Origin: Pseudomonadota bacterium
GTDB lineage: Bacteria; Pseudomonadota; Gammaproteobacteria; Steroidobacterales; Steroidobacteraceae
Direction: 5' to 3'
Length of the DNA: 64,000 bases
NCBI GenBank assembly: GCA_016704655.1
Contig: JADIZR010000006.1
Location: 192,807-256,806 of the forward strand
The position numbers and the translations under genes were made by a program. Below the pieces are notes generated by a model. The model was not told the DNA's origin. It ran no database searches and worked only from the letters and a program-made list of their open reading frames with translations. Shown here piece by piece: positions 18,179 through 26,304 of this stretch (position 1 is the first letter of the stretch; each line of letters starts with the position of its first letter).

Positions 18179-19237
18179 ATGAAAGCAGTCTTGCTCAAGG
18201 GTCACGGTGGCCTCGAGCAGCTCGAGTACCGCGACGATGTCCCGGTGCCAGCGCCCGCGGCGGGCGAGGTGCTGGTGCAAGTCGGCGCGGCGGCCGTCAA
18301 CAACACCGACATCAATACCCGGATCGGCTGGTATTCGAAGTCCGTTGCGACGGCAACGGCGGACGCCGTGGCCCGGACAGCGAACGAGGCTACGGACGGT
18401 GGCTGGGCCGGCAACCCGTTCGTTTTCCCGCGCATCCAGGGCACTGACGTGTGCGGTCGGATAGTCGCGGTTGGCGCGGGTGTTGCCGAGGCCAGGATCG
18501 GCCAGCGCGTAATCGTCGATCCGGTACTGCGTCCAGCCGACAGGTCATTGGCGAACGTTGGTTATGTCGGACTGGAACGCGACGGCGGGTTTGCCGAGTT
18601 CGCCACCGTGCCAGCGAGCAACGCGTCCCGGATCGAGAGCGCGTTGACGGACGTCGAACTGGCCTCGTTCCCCTGCGCGTACGGTACGGCCGAGAACCTG
18701 CTCACGCGAGCGAACGTCGCCCAGGGTGAAACCGTGCTCGTGACGGGAGCCTCCGGCGGGGTCGGTTCCGCGGTCGTGCAGCTGGCTCGATTGCGCGGGG
18801 CTCGCGTCATCGCCGTGACCAAGGGCGACAAGGCACGGGACGTCCTCGCGCTTGGCGCGCAGCAGACCGTGGAGCGCAGCGCGAACCTTGTCCACGCGCT
18901 TGGCCGCGACTCGGTGGACGTCGTCGTCGACGTGGTCGGTGGCGACGCCTTCACCGGACTGCTCGACGTACTGCAGCGAGGCGGGCGGTATGCCGTTGCA
19001 GGAGCGATCGCCGGGCCCGTCGTGCCACTCGACCTGCGCACGCTCTATCTCAAGGATCTCAGCCTGCTGGGCTGCACGGTGACGACACCGGCGGTGTTTG
19101 CTCGCCTGGTGGAGCTGATCCAGCAGGGTGCGCTGCAACCGGTGGTCCGAGCCGTTTACCCGCTCGCAGACATTGCCCTGGCGCAATTCGACTTCCTCGG
19201 CAAGGCGCAGACAGGCAAGATCGTGCTCGTGCCCTGA
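18179..19237 (+). CDS. Zinc-type alcohol dehydrogenase/quinone oxidoreductase family protein
   Basis: This medium-chain dehydrogenase/reductase has 352 residues. It has an N-terminal GroES-like domain (VLVQVGAAAVNNTDINTR), and the Rossmann domain begins at VLVTGASGGVG near residue 187, followed by GARVIAVT. NAD(P)H is the expected cofactor; the substrate is unknown. ATG 18179 (MKAVLLKGHGG) is the natural family start, although an ATG at 18143 and a GTG at 18164 are in frame. The gap after the GFA gene is 40 bp, so it may be co-transcribed. The LysR gene starts 13 bp downstream. Confidence 0.85.
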   Translation: MKAVLLKGHGGLEQLEYRDDVPVPAPAAGEVLVQVGAAAVNNTDINTRIGWYSKSVATATADAVARTANEATDGGWAGNPFVFPRIQGTDVCGRIVAVGAGVAEARIGQRVIVDPVLRPADRSLANVGYVGLERDGGFAEFATVPASNASRIESALTDVELASFPCAYGTAENLLTRANVAQGETVLVTGASGGVGSAVVQLARLRGARVIAVTKGDKARDVLALGAQQTVERSANLVHALGRDSVDVVVDVVGGDAFTGLLDVLQRGGRYAVAGAIAGPVVPLDLRTLYLKDLSLLGCTVTTPAVFARLVELIQQGALQPVVRAVYPLADIALAQFDFLGKAQTGKIVLVP

Positions 19238-19250
19238 GTCGGAGAAGCGT

Positions 19251-20186
19251 TTGCGCAACAAGATCGACCTGCGGAAGCTGCCGCCACTGAATGCCCTCAA
19301 GGGCTTCGAGGCCACGACGCGACGTGAAAGCGTGCGCGAGGCGGCCGAAGAGTTGTGCCTGACACACCCGGCGGTGAGCTACCAGATCCAGGTGCTCGAG
19401 CAGGACCTGGGCGTGCCGCTGTTCTCCCGCACCGGACGTTCGCTGGTGCCGACCGCCGAGGGCCGGTTGCTCTACAAGCACGTGCGAACCGCGCTCGAAA
19501 TGCTGATCGAGGGCGCCGAGACCGTGCGCCGCACGCGTGCTGGCACCCCGCTGCGAGTGCAGACCTACGTGACTGCTTCGATCCGCTGGCTGGCACGCAA
19601 GCTGCCCGATTTCGTGGCGCGTCATCCGGACGTGCGGTTGCAACTCAGCACCTGCGCATTCGAGTGGGACTTCGACGAATCGAGCGCCGACGTCGGCCTC
19701 GTCTACTGCCCGGAGGTGCCGGGCCCGGAATACCGCTGGGTGCCGCTGTTCGAATACACGCTGAAGCCGGTGTGCAGTCCGGCACTCGCGGCCAGGCTCG
19801 GTCCTGCCCCGACGGCGGCGCAATTGCTCGAGCTCCCGCTGGTCGAGATCTACTCGGAACAGCACAACTGGGACATCTGGTTCGAAACCGCGCAGCTGCA
19901 GTATTCGATGCGACCCGCGATCGTCGTCGACACGCTCGCCGTGGCGCTCGAGATCGCGCTGGAAGGCCGCGGCGTTGCGCTGGTGAACGGGCCCTACGCC
20001 GAGGACGACCTGGCCGCCGGCCGCCTGGTGCAACCGGTGCAGCACCAGGTGACGTGCCCGGGCGCCTGGGGCGTGATCTGTCGCCAGGACGCCTACGCCG
20101 TCGAACGCGTGAAGGCCTTCATGGACTGGCTCGGTGGCCTGGCCACGCCAGGTTCCAATGTCATAGGTAGCTCTGCGCAGGTCTGA
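19251..20186 (+). CDS. LysR-family transcriptional regulator (GcvA-like)
   Basis: This 311-residue LysR regulator has an N-terminal winged helix-turn-helix (LPPLNALKGFEATTRR, then HPAVSYQIQVLEQDLG) and a C-terminal periplasmic-binding-like sensor domain. The opening resembles GcvA, the regulator of glycine cleavage, though many unrelated LysR proteins share it. TTG 19251 is chosen because GGAG lies 6 nt upstream and an earlier start would overlap the oxidoreductase deeply. It is the last gene of the plus-strand run. A role in controlling the demethylation locus is a guess from position; no LysR box (T-N11-A palindrome) was recognised near it. Confidence 0.85.
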   Translation: MRNKIDLRKLPPLNALKGFEATTRRESVREAAEELCLTHPAVSYQIQVLEQDLGVPLFSRTGRSLVPTAEGRLLYKHVRTALEMLIEGAETVRRTRAGTPLRVQTYVTASIRWLARKLPDFVARHPDVRLQLSTCAFEWDFDESSADVGLVYCPEVPGPEYRWVPLFEYTLKPVCSPALAARLGPAPTAAQLLELPLVEIYSEQHNWDIWFETAQLQYSMRPAIVVDTLAVALEIALEGRGVALVNGPYAEDDLAAGRLVQPVQHQVTCPGAWGVICRQDAYAVERVKAFMDWLGGLATPGSNVIGSSAQV

Positions 20187-20215
20187 AGGTTGCTGCGCGC
20201 AGTGAGGAGTGGCCG

Positions 20216-20629
20216 TCATGACAGGAACCGCGCCACGAATGCCGCCGGACTGAGGATCGGGAACTGGTCTGCCATTACGAGCAGATCCTCATCGCCTGAC
20301 ACCAGCCACTCCGCCTGACCCGCCACGAGGGTCGCGAGCACCATCTCGTCTCCGGCGTCGCGCGGACGAGGCACCTCCACACCCGTCAGGTCCACCTGAA
20401 CCGTGAAGAACGGCAGCAGTTCGACGAACAGCTCGCTGTCGATGGCGCTCGCCACCAGCCGCTTGCGAATCTTCGGGTAGTTCAGCACCTCGCGCAGTTC
20501 CGCCAACAACGGCTCGCTCAGCACGAGATCGAGATTTCCGTCCCAGACCGCCTGCAGCAGCCGGCCGGGGATGCTGTCGCGCTTCAGCAGCGCCGACACC
20601 AACACGTTGGTGTCGAGTACGACCTTCAT
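20216..20629 (-). CDS. PIN-domain toxin of a type II toxin-antitoxin pair
   Basis: This 137-residue PIN-domain protein is a probable RNase toxin. Conserved acidic residues are visible: D6 in VVLDTNVL, a Glu in EPLLAELREVL, Asp in RDAGDEMVLATLV, and Asp in LVSGDEDLL. Together they form the metal site of PIN nucleases. The gene starts 6 bp after the stop of a Phd/YefM-like antitoxin, the standard antitoxin-first order. The target RNA is unknown. Confidence 0.88.
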   Translation of the reverse strand: MKVVLDTNVLVSALLKRDSIPGRLLQAVWDGNLDLVLSEPLLAELREVLNYPKIRKRLVASAIDSELFVELLPFFTVQVDLTGVEVPRPRDAGDEMVLATLVAGQAEWLVSGDEDLLVMADQFPILSPAAFVARFLS

Positions 20630-20635
20630 GGGCCG

Positions 20636-20914
20636 CTACCGGTGACGCCGGCGGCGGACGTGACGGATCGCGGCGTCGATCTCGGCCTCGGCCGTCTCGA
20701 CGGGGACATCGGCATACACCTGGCCGAGCTTGTCGGTCAGGCTCACGAAGGACTCGCGCAGCCTGCGGATGCGTTCGTAGAGCGCATAGTCGACGAGCGC
20801 CGCCACGGGCTTGCCGTCCTTGGTGACCACAATCGAGTCGCCACGGTATTGCACCTGGTTCAGGAGCTCGCCGAGGTTCTGGCGCACGTTCATTGCCGTC
20901 GCTTCACGTCGCAT
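20636..20914 (-). CDS. Phd/YefM-family antitoxin
   Basis: This 92-residue antitoxin has an N-terminal Phd/YefM DNA-binding fold (NVRQNLGELLNQVQYRG, then VVTKDGKPVAALVDY) and a charged C-terminal tail expected to wrap the toxin. Antitoxins of this family repress their own promoter, and a near-perfect 17-bp palindrome sits 17 bp upstream of the ATG. It forms a bicistron with the PIN toxin downstream. Confidence 0.88.
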   Translation of the reverse strand: MRREATAMNVRQNLGELLNQVQYRGDSIVVTKDGKPVAALVDYALYERIRRLRESFVSLTDKLGQVYADVPVETAEAEIDAAIRHVRRRRHR

Positions 20915-20931
20915 GACGATTGACCAAAATA

Positions 20932-20948
20932 ATTACAATGATCGTAAT
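20932..20948. promoter_or_regulatory. Palindromic operator upstream of the antitoxin
   Basis: ATTACAATGATCGTAAT is an inverted repeat: ATTAC and GTAAT flank a centre that is itself nearly symmetric (14 of 16 off-centre positions pair). It lies 17 bp upstream of the antitoxin ATG in the only AT-rich patch of the area, where the promoter must be. Autoregulation by the Phd-type antitoxin is the simplest reading. Confidence 0.65.
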
Positions 20949-20968
20949 ATTTGCACGCCGAGCTTGCG

Positions 20969-22594
20969 TCAACGCGCAAGATCCTGCGGATAGAGCCGCT
21001 CCCACATGGGGCACTGATGGGCGCCGGAGGCGTCGAACATCCCGACGGCACCCGGCTTGAGCCTGAGCGCCTGGCGCGACGGGTCGAACGGCTGCCACTC
21101 GGGCAGGCCAGCGCCCGCCGGACGCCCCGTGTGAATGAAGCTGCTCCAGTACGCGACCATCTGCCGCGCAAGCTCCTGCTGCGGCGCTGCGAGCGGCGGA
21201 CCATCGAGCACACTCGTGTTCGAGAAACCCGGGAACTGATACGGCATCTCGGACGTGTGCACGGCCCCGAGTTCGATGCCGGGATCGTTCATGACGGGCG
21301 GCGCCGCATCATCCGCAAATTCGTACTGGTACACCGGCACCCAGCGTGACGCGAGCCACGCCGTGCGCAGGAACAGGCAACTGTTCAGGCCACCGCCCGG
21401 CATGAAGTCCGACATGGCCGTGCCGAGAGCAGTCGGTACGGACGAATAGCGATCGGCGGGGTAGGCCGCCAGCACGGTGTCGACCTTGTCGCCGTACAAG
21501 GCACGGAGTCGATCCTGGTAGTTGTCCAGCGTGATCTTGCCGCCGGCTGCGACTTCGTAACCGACATAGAGCCGCATCTCGTGACTGGCGCCGCCATTCA
21601 ATATCGGCACGCGAACGAAGTTGCCGGTCGCGAAGGCTTCCGCGCCAGATCGTGGCACCGTGCCATTGCCGTAGATCGGCGCAAAGGCGAGGTAATCGGC
21701 ACCTGCGACTACGGTGCCGGCATCTACGAGTTCCTTCACTGGCTTGCTGCGCAGGCACTGCAACGCGGCCTTTGGATCGGTGCAACCGACGACGTCCGCG
21801 ACCGCGAGGCCGGTCCGCAATCCTTCGTCGACGCTGCGCATGTTGAACGTGCAGCCGGCGCTCTGGATGATCGCCTTCTGGAACAGGCCCGACGTGCGTT
21901 CCGGCGAAATCAGGTGCATGCACACGCTCGCCGCACCCGCGGAGACGCCACCAATCGTCACATTGCCAGGGTCGCCGCCGAAGGCCGCGATGTTGCGCTG
22001 GACCCAGCGCAGCGCGGCACGCTGGTCCTCGAGCGCGTAGCCGCCGTTGGCCTCGGTGCCGAACGCCGGGTGGGCCATGAAGCCGAGCGGTCCGAGCCGA
22101 TAGTTGACCGAGACGACGACCATGTCGCCTTCGCGCGCGAGGAAATCGATCGGGTAAAGACGGGTGGAACCACCGACGAAGGCGCCGCCGTACAACCAGA
22201 CCAGCACCGGACGCGCCTCTTTGCGCGATGCCGTGGGCACGGCGACGTTCAGGTGCAGGCAGTCCTCGACGTTGCTCTCTTCCGTGAGACCAAAGCGGCG
22301 AGCCTGCGGGCAGGCCTCGCGCACCGTGGTCGCCTCCAGCACGCCTTGCCAGGGCTGGACCGGGGCCGGGGGCGCGAAGCGCAACTCGGCGACCGGCGGC
22401 GCGGCGAAAGGGATGCCCTTGAACTCGCGCACGCCCTCGCCAGGCACACCGCGAACCTTGCCCTCACTGGTCTGTACGACGAACACCGCATTGCCAGCAG
22501 TGGCCGTTGCCTGCACCGGCGTCAGGAGGACTGCTGCGCAAACGGTACCACCGAGGAGCGCGCACCCTACGCGCCGTAGCGTGAATCGAGCCAT
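20969..22594 (-). CDS. Secreted type-B carboxylesterase/lipase
   Basis: This 541-residue alpha/beta-hydrolase of the carboxylesterase type-B family has an N-terminal signal peptide (about 28 residues, ending near VQATATA), so it acts in the periplasm or outside. The nucleophile elbow is GVSAGA; oxyanion-hole residues are in VWLYGGAFVGG; the catalytic His is probably in GAVHTSEMPYQF and a Glu in GASHEMRLY. ATG 22594 is chosen over an in-frame GTG at 22603 because AGGGG lies 8 nt upstream. The SDR gene ends 59 bp upstream on the same strand, so the two may be co-transcribed. Substrate unknown. Confidence 0.88.
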   Translation of the reverse strand: MARFTLRRVGCALLGGTVCAAVLLTPVQATATAGNAVFVVQTSEGKVRGVPGEGVREFKGIPFAAPPVAELRFAPPAPVQPWQGVLEATTVREACPQARRFGLTEESNVEDCLHLNVAVPTASRKEARPVLVWLYGGAFVGGSTRLYPIDFLAREGDMVVVSVNYRLGPLGFMAHPAFGTEANGGYALEDQRAALRWVQRNIAAFGGDPGNVTIGGVSAGAASVCMHLISPERTSGLFQKAIIQSAGCTFNMRSVDEGLRTGLAVADVVGCTDPKAALQCLRSKPVKELVDAGTVVAGADYLAFAPIYGNGTVPRSGAEAFATGNFVRVPILNGGASHEMRLYVGYEVAAGGKITLDNYQDRLRALYGDKVDTVLAAYPADRYSSVPTALGTAMSDFMPGGGLNSCLFLRTAWLASRWVPVYQYEFADDAAPPVMNDPGIELGAVHTSEMPYQFPGFSNTSVLDGPPLAAPQQELARQMVAYWSSFIHTGRPAGAGLPEWQPFDPSRQALRLKPGAVGMFDASGAHQCPMWERLYPQDLAR

Positions 22595-22653
22595 GAGTGT
22601 CACCCCTGTCGAAAGGTCGATCTGTTCCGCAAATGTGCCGGCGGCGGTGCCGG

Positions 22654-23433
22654 TCAGCCGCGGGTTTTCCTGCGCAGCGCATCCCAGCTGGCATCACCGG
22701 TCCAGCCGCCGTCCACGGGCAGGCTGACGCCGTTCACGAATGCGCTGCTCTGGTGGTCGGCGAGGAACGCGATTGCCGCGGCCACGTCGGCCGGACTTGC
22801 AAACCGTGCCATCGGCACGCGGTCGATGATGTCGTCGTCGGTGTACGCGCCGCTGCCCATGTCCTTGATGTCCATCTCGGTCTTGATCCAGCCGGGGCAC
22901 ACGGCGTTGACGCGAACGCCGCGGCCGCCCCATTCACCAGCCAGCGTGCGCGTGAGGCCGATCAAGCCGTGCTTGGAGGCGTTGTACGCCGCACGATGAA
23001 TCACGCCACCCAGCCCCGCGACTGAGGCTACGTTGACGATGCTGCCGGACCGGCGCGCGAGCATCTGCCGCCCGAAGTGCTTGCAGAGCAGGAAGGGTCC
23101 GAGCAGGTTCACGTTCATCACGCGCTGCCACTGGTCGGCCGTGGTGTCTTCCGCAGGCTGGATCATGCTGATGCCCGCGTTGTTGACCAGCACGTCCGCG
23201 GCGCCATGCGCCTGGGCTACCCGGCTTGCGAGTGATTCGACGAAGGCCTCGGACGAAACGTCACCCACCATGCCCTCGACCTGACCGCCCCCGGCCCGCA
23301 GGCAGGCAACCGGACCGTCCAGCGGCTGCACGTCCGTCATCACCACGTGATAGCCGAGCGTCGCGAAGAGCTGCGACGTCTCGAAACCCACACCCTGTGC
23401 CGCTCCCGTCACGACCGCCACTTTCATGCTCAT
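22654..23433 (-). CDS. Short-chain dehydrogenase/reductase
   Basis: This classical SDR has 259 residues. The cofactor motif TGAAQGVG is at about residues 9-16, NNAG near 88, catalytic Ser in VNVASVAG, and the YxxxK pair in YNASKHG. The Asp after the second strand (MTDVQ) suggests NAD rather than NADP. ATG 23433 is used (AGGG about 10 nt upstream); an ATG two codons later is possible, and a longer frame upstream carries no family sequence. It runs divergently from the MFS operon across a 151-bp region. Confidence 0.87.
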   Translation of the reverse strand: MSMKVAVVTGAAQGVGFETSQLFATLGYHVVMTDVQPLDGPVACLRAGGGQVEGMVGDVSSEAFVESLASRVAQAHGAADVLVNNAGISMIQPAEDTTADQWQRVMNVNLLGPFLLCKHFGRQMLARRSGSIVNVASVAGLGGVIHRAAYNASKHGLIGLTRTLAGEWGGRGVRVNAVCPGWIKTEMDIKDMGSGAYTDDDIIDRVPMARFASPADVAAAIAFLADHQSSAFVNGVSLPVDGGWTGDASWDALRRKTRG

Positions 23434-23584
23434 GCTCTGGTCACCCTGTGCGAGCCCGCGCGTGGGCGCCGGGCAAGGCGTAATTCTGCCGCAAGGCCGT
23501 TTCTGCAGAACAAGCAAATTCATTCAATGGCGCAACGGCACGATGCCGCTACACTCGGCGCACAGGCGGGGGAGCCGGGTAGAC

Positions 23585-24874
23585 ATGCAACAGAATTCGT
23601 CCTTGCTCGGGCGTGCGCCGGCCGGCCTCGTGGTCATGCTGTCGCTCGCGCTGATGATCAACTACATCGACCGCGGCGCGATCGCCACGGCCGCGCCCTT
23701 GCTGCAGGACGAACTCCAGCTTTCGCCGAGCGAGATCGGCTGGGTGCTCGCCGTTTTCTACTGGGCCTATGCGCCGCTGCAGCCGGTCATGGGCTGGCTG
23801 GCCGACCGCATCGGGCCGGCCATCGTCCTGGCCGGCGGATTCGCGCTTTGGAGCCTCGCGACCGCCGCCACCGGCCTCGTCTGGGGGTTGGCCTCGCTCG
23901 TCGTGCTGCGCCTGCTGATGGGCGCCGGCGAGGCCACGTTCTATCCCAGTGCGCTGAGCCTGCTGGTCCGCAACGTGCCGCCAACGCAGAGAGCGCTGGC
24001 GACGGCCACCATGCAGTTCGGTGCCGTGCTGGGTCCGGCCATCGGTACGCTGGTCGGCGGCATGATCATGCTGCACTTCGGCTGGCGCACGATGTTCGTC
24101 GTGATGGGATGCGCCTCGCTGACCTGGCTGTTCTTCTGGCGCAGGCGCCTGCGGGCCGAGCGGGAGAGCCAGGCGTCGTTTGCCGTGACGACAGCCGCGG
24201 CTGCGGCGGGCGACAACCCGTCCTATGGCGTGATCCTGCGTCAACGCGCACTGTGGGGTGGCATGCTGGGCACGTTCTGCTCGAACTACGCGTTCTATTT
24301 CGTGTTCTCGTGGCTGCCGTTGTACCTCGTCAGGGAGCGTGGGCTGACGCTCGAGATGATGACGTATGCTACGACGGCGTTCTTCGTCGCGGACGGAGCC
24401 AGCATCCTGCTCGTCGGCTACATGCTCGACCGCTGGGTCAGGCGCGGCGCCAGCTTCAACCGCGCTTACAAGACGGCGCTGGCGCTGAGTTGTGCCGGCG
24501 TGGGCCTTTGCCTGATCGGCAGCACGCTGGTGACGGGGCTCGTGGCCGCGTCTTTGATCCTGCTGCTGACCGGCGTGATGGACGGCTTCAACAGCCCGGC
24601 GAACCCTTCGGTCACCCAGACTTTCGCCGGACCCCGTGCCACGGGACGCTGGATGGGTATCCAGAACGCCGTCGGCAATGTCGCGGGCATGACAGCCCCT
24701 GTCGTCACGGGATATCTCGTGGAAAGCACCGGCAACTACACTGCGGCGTCGATCGTGTCGGGCGTGGTCGCCCTGTGCGGCCTGGTGGCCTGGCTGGTCG
24801 TCGTGCCCGAAGTGAAGCCGATCGACTGGAAGGCCGAGCAGCAGCGCCTGCGTCCCGGCACGGCGGCAGCCTGA
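23585..24874 (+). CDS. MFS transporter (anion:cation symporter-like)
   Basis: This 429-residue major facilitator has 12 predicted membrane helices. The first loop carries NYIDRGAIATAAPLL and, between helices 2 and 3, GWLADRIGP, the family A motif. The pattern fits the ACS group that imports organic anions such as sugar acids. ATG 23585 has GGGGGAG about 9-11 nt upstream; a longer open frame reaches back into the SDR control region without transporter sequence. A TACACT at 23550-23555 could be the -10. It is followed 38 bp later by an FAD oxidoreductase, so the imported compound is probably oxidised by the operon's enzymes. Confidence 0.87.
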   Translation: MQQNSSLLGRAPAGLVVMLSLALMINYIDRGAIATAAPLLQDELQLSPSEIGWVLAVFYWAYAPLQPVMGWLADRIGPAIVLAGGFALWSLATAATGLVWGLASLVVLRLLMGAGEATFYPSALSLLVRNVPPTQRALATATMQFGAVLGPAIGTLVGGMIMLHFGWRTMFVVMGCASLTWLFFWRRRLRAERESQASFAVTTAAAAAGDNPSYGVILRQRALWGGMLGTFCSNYAFYFVFSWLPLYLVRERGLTLEMMTYATTAFFVADGASILLVGYMLDRWVRRGASFNRAYKTALALSCAGVGLCLIGSTLVTGLVAASLILLLTGVMDGFNSPANPSVTQTFAGPRATGRWMGIQNAVGNVAGMTAPVVTGYLVESTGNYTAASIVSGVVALCGLVAWLVVVPEVKPIDWKAEQQRLRPGTAAA

Positions 24875-24912
24875 GCCCACGGGTCGAGAACAAGAACTGC
24901 ACCGAGACCAGC

Positions 24913-26274
24913 ATGCGCAAGATCACCGAACCGGCACGCGAGATCGACGTGGTCCACGAGACCGACGTGCTCGTGGTGGGCAGCGGTCCCGGTGGCCTGG
25001 CCGCGGCGCTCGCGTCGGCCCGTGCCGGCGTCAGGACCACGCTCGTCGAACGATACGGCTGTTTCGGCGGCAACATCACGCAAGTGGGCGTCGAGGGCTT
25101 CGCCTGGTACCGCCACGAAGCGACGATCGACAGCGAGGGCATCGGCCCGGAGTTCGAGAGCCGTGCCAGGGCCATGGGCGCCGCCAGCCCTGAGCCGCAG
25201 TCGCTGAGCCACGCGCTCGACGCCGAGATGTTCAAGTACGTCGCGGACGTGCTGGTGCAGGAAGCCGGCATCGAACCGATGCTGCACCGGAGTTTTGTCG
25301 CGCCGATCGTCGAGGCGGGCGAGATACGCGGCATCATCACCGAGAGCAAGGCCGGTCGCGAGGCCATCCTGGCCAGGCGGGTGATCGACGGCACCGGCGA
25401 TGCCGATGTCGCGACCCGCGCAGGCGCAAGAGTGCGCAAGACGCCGCGTGAAGAAATGATGTCCGTGTCGGTCATGTTCTCGATGACCGGTGTCAACAAG
25501 CAGCGCTTCATCGACGCCGTGAAGGCCGACCCGCAGACCTACAACGACTGGAAGGGCGGCGGTGAGTGGCAGATCGAGACCACCGGCAAGGAAGACGAGA
25601 TGTTCTCGCCCTTCCTGCGCAAGCCGTTCAAGCAGGCGGTCAAGGCGGGCGTGATCCCGGCGTCGCTCGCGACCATCGCGGGCACCTGGGGTGCCGTGAG
25701 CGATCAAGGCGACCTCACTTACCTGAACCTTATTCATCTCGCGGCCGATGGCACCGATCCGGCCGACCTGACCCGCGGCGAAATGGAAGGCCGACGGCAA
25801 GCCGTGCACGCGGTCGAAGCGCTGAAGCACTTCATGCCCGGCTGCGAGGGTGCGAAGCTGCGCAATTTCGGCATGACGCTGGGCATCCGCGACACACGCA
25901 AGATCGACGCCCTCTACAACATGACCGCCGCCGACGTGCGTGAGCAGGGTCGCTTCGACGATTCGATCGGCATCTTCCCGGAATTCATCGACGGCTACGG
26001 CCTGCTGATCCTGCCGACCACGGGCCGCTACTTTCACGTGCCCTACCGGTCACTGGTGCCGCAGGGGGTACAGGGACTGCTGGTTGCAGGCCGCAGCATC
26101 GGCGGCGACAAGGTGTCGCACGCTGCCGTCCGCAACATGATGTGCTGCGCTGTGAGCGGGCAGGGTGCAGGTACGGCGGCTGCGGTCTCGCTCAAGCACG
26201 GGCAGCCGTTGGACCGCATCGACATCGGCCTGGTGCAGGCAGAACTGCGCCGGCAAGGCGCGCGGCTTGCCTGA
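24913..26274 (+). CDS. FAD-dependent oxidoreductase (FAD_oxidored, PF12831-like)
   Basis: This 453-residue flavoprotein has an N-terminal FAD motif (VLVVGSGPGGLAAALA near residues 19-34, followed by ERYGCFGGN) and a C-terminal FAD segment (LLVAGRSIGGDKVSHAAVRN). The GCFGGN motif is typical of the FAD_oxidored family, whose members have few proven substrates. ATG 24913 is the first start after the MFS stop. The gene sits between a transporter and a GMC oxidoreductase with folD behind, suggesting oxidation of an imported carboxylate or methylated compound. No substrate can be assigned. Confidence 0.82.
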   Translation: MRKITEPAREIDVVHETDVLVVGSGPGGLAAALASARAGVRTTLVERYGCFGGNITQVGVEGFAWYRHEATIDSEGIGPEFESRARAMGAASPEPQSLSHALDAEMFKYVADVLVQEAGIEPMLHRSFVAPIVEAGEIRGIITESKAGREAILARRVIDGTGDADVATRAGARVRKTPREEMMSVSVMFSMTGVNKQRFIDAVKADPQTYNDWKGGGEWQIETTGKEDEMFSPFLRKPFKQAVKAGVIPASLATIAGTWGAVSDQGDLTYLNLIHLAADGTDPADLTRGEMEGRRQAVHAVEALKHFMPGCEGAKLRNFGMTLGIRDTRKIDALYNMTAADVREQGRFDDSIGIFPEFIDGYGLLILPTTGRYFHVPYRSLVPQGVQGLLVAGRSIGGDKVSHAAVRNMMCCAVSGQGAGTAAAVSLKHGQPLDRIDIGLVQAELRRQGARLA

Positions 26275-26304
26275 GCGGCCTCGCACAGCGACCATGGCCA
26301 CCAG

